From: an uncultured Novosphingobium sp. | GTDB lineage: Bacteria > Pseudomonadota > Alphaproteobacteria > Sphingomonadales > Sphingomonadaceae | DNA: 64,000 bases | Assembly: GCA_937996535.1 (NCBI GenBank) | Contig: CALKVF010000006.1 | Coordinates: forward strand, 1 to 64,000 | Direction: 5' to 3' | In this document: positions 61,662 through 64,000 of the stretch, piece after piece | Layout: every line of letters starts with the position of its first letter | How positions within the stretch are numbered: the first letter of the stretch is position 1 | Position numbers and translations under genes: made by a program | Notes under the pieces: generated by a model | The model's database searches: none | What the model saw: only the letters and a program-made list of their open reading frames with translations | Told to the model about the DNA's origin: nothing

Positions 61662-63395
61662 TCAGCCGAGCGGAATGTTTTCGTAATAGGGGATGATGAT
61701 CTCGTTGGCACCTTCTTCGGGCTTGCCCAGCATCGCCGGGGTCACCGGGTGGACCACGGCGGGATCGGTCATCACTTCGACCAGCGCCGGACGCCCGGCG
61801 GCAAAGGCCCGCTCCATCGCGGCGGGGAGATCGGCAAGCGCGGTCACCCGTTCGGAATGGCAGCCAAACCCGGCCGCGATCGAGGCGTAGTTGCTGCCCG
61901 AAAGCTCGGTGATCACCGAATAGTTCGCCCCGAACATGATCTGCTGGCCGTGGATCGACATGCCCCAAACGCGGTTGTTGAACACCACGGTAACGATCGG
62001 CAGGCCGTGGCGCACCATGGTGTCGAATTCCTGCACGTGGAAACCCATCGCGCCATCCCCGGTCAGGTGCAGCACCCGCCGCCCCGGGAAGGCCTTGGCC
62101 AGACCAATGGCAAAGCCCGGCCCGATGCCGAGACAGCCCAGATAGCCGTGCCCCTGCACCCGCCCCGGGCCGCTGACCCGCACCAGATCGCCGCCCCACG
62201 AAGCCGCCTCGCCCCCGTCGAAGGCATAGGCCGCATCCGGCCCGGCGGCTTCCATCACCGCCTTGGCGGCGTGGAAGGGATGGATCCCGCCTTCGCCCTC
62301 GGCATCGGGGAACAACTGCTCCATCGGCGCCTTGAGCCCGGTGGCAAGGCCGATCCAGGCCGGATCCTTGCGCCAGGTCACCGCGCCCGCGCGGGCATTG
62401 AGTTCTTCAAGCGTGGAGCGGCAATCGGCGGCAACGCCCACATCGACGCTGCGGATCCGCCCGATCTCCCCGGCATCGGAATAGACCTGCGCCAGCCGCG
62501 CCTCGTGCGGCACGATCCCGCCCGAGCGCCCGCCCAGCAGCAGCCCCATGCGCGCGCCCAGCAGCAGCACCGCGTCGGGGCGCGGCAGATCCATCAGCCC
62601 CAGCACGGCCAGCCCGCCCGGCCCGCCCGCGTTGAGCGCGTGGTCATGGGCGAGCAGGCCCTGGGCCTTGCTGTTGGAGAACACCGGAATGCCAGCCGTT
62701 TCGGCAAATTTGCGCAGTTCCGCGCCGCAATCGGCCTGATGCGCATCGCCCCCGGCAATGATCACCGGGCGCTCCGCCCCGGCCAGCAGCGCGATCAGCG
62801 CATCGGCTTCGGACGCCGAGGGCGCCGGACGCGGGCGGACCATCAGCCCGGCGCCCTGCGTGGTGGTGCGCGGGTCGGCGCTCATGTGCAGCACGTCGAT
62901 CGGCAGTTCGAGCACGACCGGCCCGCGCCGTCCGGTCAGCGCCTTGCGGATCGCCATCGCGGTGAGATCGGGAATGCGCTCGGTATTGGTGATGCGGTGC
63001 GCCCACTTGGTGATCGGGGTCAGCATGGCGATCTGGTCGAACCCGCCCTGCAGCGGATTTGTTTCCGCCTCGCGCAGCGGCGGGGCACCGATCACGAACA
63101 GCATCGGCACGGCATCGAGGAAGGCGTTGGTCACCGCCGGCACGGCATTGGCAATGCCCGGCCCGGCGGTCACGAAGCACACCCCCAGTTCGCGCGTGGC
63201 GCGGGCATAGGCATCGGCAGCGTGGCCAGCGGCGGCTTCGTGCCGGAAATCGAGCAGGGCAATGTCGTTTTCGACGCAGCCCTTGAGCAATGCCTCAAGG
63301 TGGCCGCCGTGCAGCGCGAAAGCCTGCTTCACGCCCGCATCGCGCAGCGTGCGCGCCAGCAGGTCGCCTCCGGTCAAATTGGTTGCCTGGCCCAT
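61662..63395 (-). CDS. ThDP-dependent enzyme of the acetolactate synthase / 2-hydroxyacyl-CoA lyase type
   Basis: The ATG at 63395 follows GGAGGA; an ATG at 63410 lacks such a site. The 577-residue protein has the catalytic Glu E53 in DFRHEAAAGHAADAYAR, and the cofactor motif GDGAMGFHVQEF...FNN. The N-terminal pattern GDLLARTLRDAGVKQAFALHG is common to acetolactate synthases and 2-hydroxyacyl-CoA lyases. It has no FAD-type features I can point to. Coupled to the ADH, it may join or split C-C bonds in a 2-keto or 2-hydroxyacyl substrate. Confidence 0.88.
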   Translation of the reverse strand: MGQATNLTGGDLLARTLRDAGVKQAFALHGGHLEALLKGCVENDIALLDFRHEAAAGHAADAYARATRELGVCFVTAGPGIANAVPAVTNAFLDAVPMLFVIGAPPLREAETNPLQGGFDQIAMLTPITKWAHRITNTERIPDLTAMAIRKALTGRRGPVVLELPIDVLHMSADPRTTTQGAGLMVRPRPAPSASEADALIALLAGAERPVIIAGGDAHQADCGAELRKFAETAGIPVFSNSKAQGLLAHDHALNAGGPGGLAVLGLMDLPRPDAVLLLGARMGLLLGGRSGGIVPHEARLAQVYSDAGEIGRIRSVDVGVAADCRSTLEELNARAGAVTWRKDPAWIGLATGLKAPMEQLFPDAEGEGGIHPFHAAKAVMEAAGPDAAYAFDGGEAASWGGDLVRVSGPGRVQGHGYLGCLGIGPGFAIGLAKAFPGRRVLHLTGDGAMGFHVQEFDTMVRHGLPIVTVVFNNRVWGMSIHGQQIMFGANYSVITELSGSNYASIAAGFGCHSERVTALADLPAAMERAFAAGRPALVEVMTDPAVVHPVTPAMLGKPEEGANEIIIPYYENIPLG

Positions 63396-63435
63396 CGCCG
63401 AATCCTCCATCCGTTCGTCTTTTCTGGGGTGAACA

Positions 63436-63447
63436 TTGCAGGCTTGC
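63436..63447. promoter_or_regulatory. Shared 12-base motif before the ThDP gene
   Basis: TTGCAGGCTTGC, identical to 59352-59363. On the minus strand it lies between TTGACC (-35-like, 63455-63460 region) and the ThDP start codon, where an operator would sit. Confidence 0.3.
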
Positions 63448-63453
63448 TATTTT

Positions 63454-63469
63454 TGGTCAACCTAGACCA
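63454..63469. promoter_or_regulatory. Dyad TGGTC-N6-GACCA in the TetR/ThDP divergent promoter
   Basis: Five-base arms around AACCTA, 11 bases before the TetR ATG. Its size and place suit the binding site of the TetR protein encoded next to it. Confidence 0.5.
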
Positions 63470-63479
63470 TAATTGCCGC

Positions 63480-64000
63480 ATGACGACCCGTCCCGATACC
63501 GGCGAACGACGGCGCAACCGGCGCGGCGAGGCCACGCGCGAGGCGCTGCTGCGCGCCACGCTGACCTGCCTGCAACGCGGCGGATACGGCGCCACCAGCG
63601 TCGAGGCCGTGCTGGCCGAAGCCGGCGTCGGGCGCGGATCGCTGCTCAACCAGTTCCCGACCCGGCTTGATCTGATGCTCGCCGTGGCCGAACTGGCAAT
63701 GGCCGCGATGCTGGACGAAGCCCGCACCCAGCTTGACCGGATCGCCGATCCGCTGGCCCGGCTGGTCGGGCTCGCCGACGTGGCCTGGCAGGTCCACAAT
63801 GGCGGCGCGGCCACCGCACTGACCGAAATCCTGCTCGCCTCGCGCTGGGACCATGCGCTGGCCGAAGGGCTGCGCCCGATCGCCGAGACGGTCGACCGCC
63901 GGATTGACCGGATGAACGCCCAGTTGGCCCGCGAAGCCGGGGTTACCGACATTTCGCGGTTCCTGATCCACGGCCGGCTGCTGGGCTCGAACATGCGCGG
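63480..64000 (+). CDS. TetR-family regulator, 5' part
   Basis: From the ATG at 63480 the frame stays open to the window end (173 codons seen). The helix-turn-helix reads TREALLRATLTCLQRGGYGA, TSVEAVLAEAGVGRGSLLNQ and FPTRLDLMLAVAEL; a helical ligand domain follows. It diverges from the ThDP-ADH-aminotransferase genes and probably controls them through the dyad at 63454-63469. The stop codon is outside the window. Confidence 0.85.
   Translation, partial: MTTRPDTGERRRNRRGEATREALLRATLTCLQRGGYGATSVEAVLAEAGVGRGSLLNQFPTRLDLMLAVAELAMAAMLDEARTQLDRIADPLARLVGLADVAWQVHNGGAATALTEILLASRWDHALAEGLRPIAETVDRRIDRMNAQLAREAGVTDISRFLIHGRLLGSNMR

Noticed and set aside
1..64000. CRISPR arrays, intact insertion sequences and rRNA genes
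   Set aside because: No regularly spaced repeats, no transposase with terminal repeats and no rRNA sequence were seen on reading through both strands.

Overview
The window is GC-rich and densely coded. Its gene content points to an alphaproteobacterium of the order Sphingomonadales, probably Novosphingobium or a close relative. The evidence is a large TonB-dependent receptor, a lignostilbene dioxygenase and a LigW-type decarboxylase whose active-site residue numbers match those I recall for the Novosphingobium enzymes, sphingomonad-style MJ0042 zinc-ribbon and NDUFA9-like proteins, and strong codon bias to G/C. Species assignment is inference.

Layout. (1) 1-4945: end of a flagellar operon (fliP end, fliQ, fliR, flhB, fliD, fliS), then a LuxR-type regulator with an atypical receiver domain. 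(2) 5037-14415: a small unknown gene, a TonB-dependent receptor with promoter and terminator, an NDUFA9-like protein, a glutathione transferase, and the polyphosphate pair ppk1-ppx. (3) 14570-29557: the most interesting region, a catabolic cluster. Two SDR dehydrogenases face an MFS transporter, an NTF2/SnoaL-fold protein (candidate diarylpropane lyase), an aldehyde dehydrogenase, a LigW-like 5-carboxyvanillate decarboxylase, a second MFS transporter and a benzoylformate decarboxylase-like enzyme. Facing these are a lignostilbene dioxygenase overlapping a DUF3237 gene, then a MarR regulator, an AAHS aromatic-acid transporter, a VOC protein and fdhD. Three promoter regions carry the same dyad (TTGTA-N9-TACAA or one mismatch), so the cluster is probably one MarR-controlled regulon for lignin-derived diarylpropane/stilbene dimers.

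(4) 29549-38666: core metabolism and cell envelope: metX-metW, hisC-tyrA, an unusual NRAMP-family transporter, plsC, a YdcF-like gene, ftsEX and a zinc-ribbon membrane protein. (5) 38873-41262: tRNA-Leu(GAG) followed by a scrapyard of mobile DNA: a recombinase tail, a truncated Z1-domain ATPase and a truncated ParB-like domain fused at sharp junctions, plus an unknown gene. (6) 41263-43775: a LysR regulator divergent from a fatty-acid-hydroxylase/sterol-desaturase-family gene and a membrane protein.

(7) 44155-52663: a chaperone-usher pilus locus with six small pilin-like subunits, chaperone, usher and two-domain tip-like protein, plus an orphan pilin-like gene in convergent orientation. (8) 53057-64000: a short, degenerate lycopene-cyclase-like protein, trmL, a TetR/acyl-CoA dehydrogenase pair, a small CxxC protein, trhO, an acyl-CoA synthetase, an aminotransferase, an alcohol dehydrogenase with a ThDP enzyme, and the start of another TetR regulator. 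Several convergent gene pairs end inside perfect palindromes that contain both stop codons and probably act as two-way terminators. No rRNA operon, CRISPR array or intact insertion sequence was seen.
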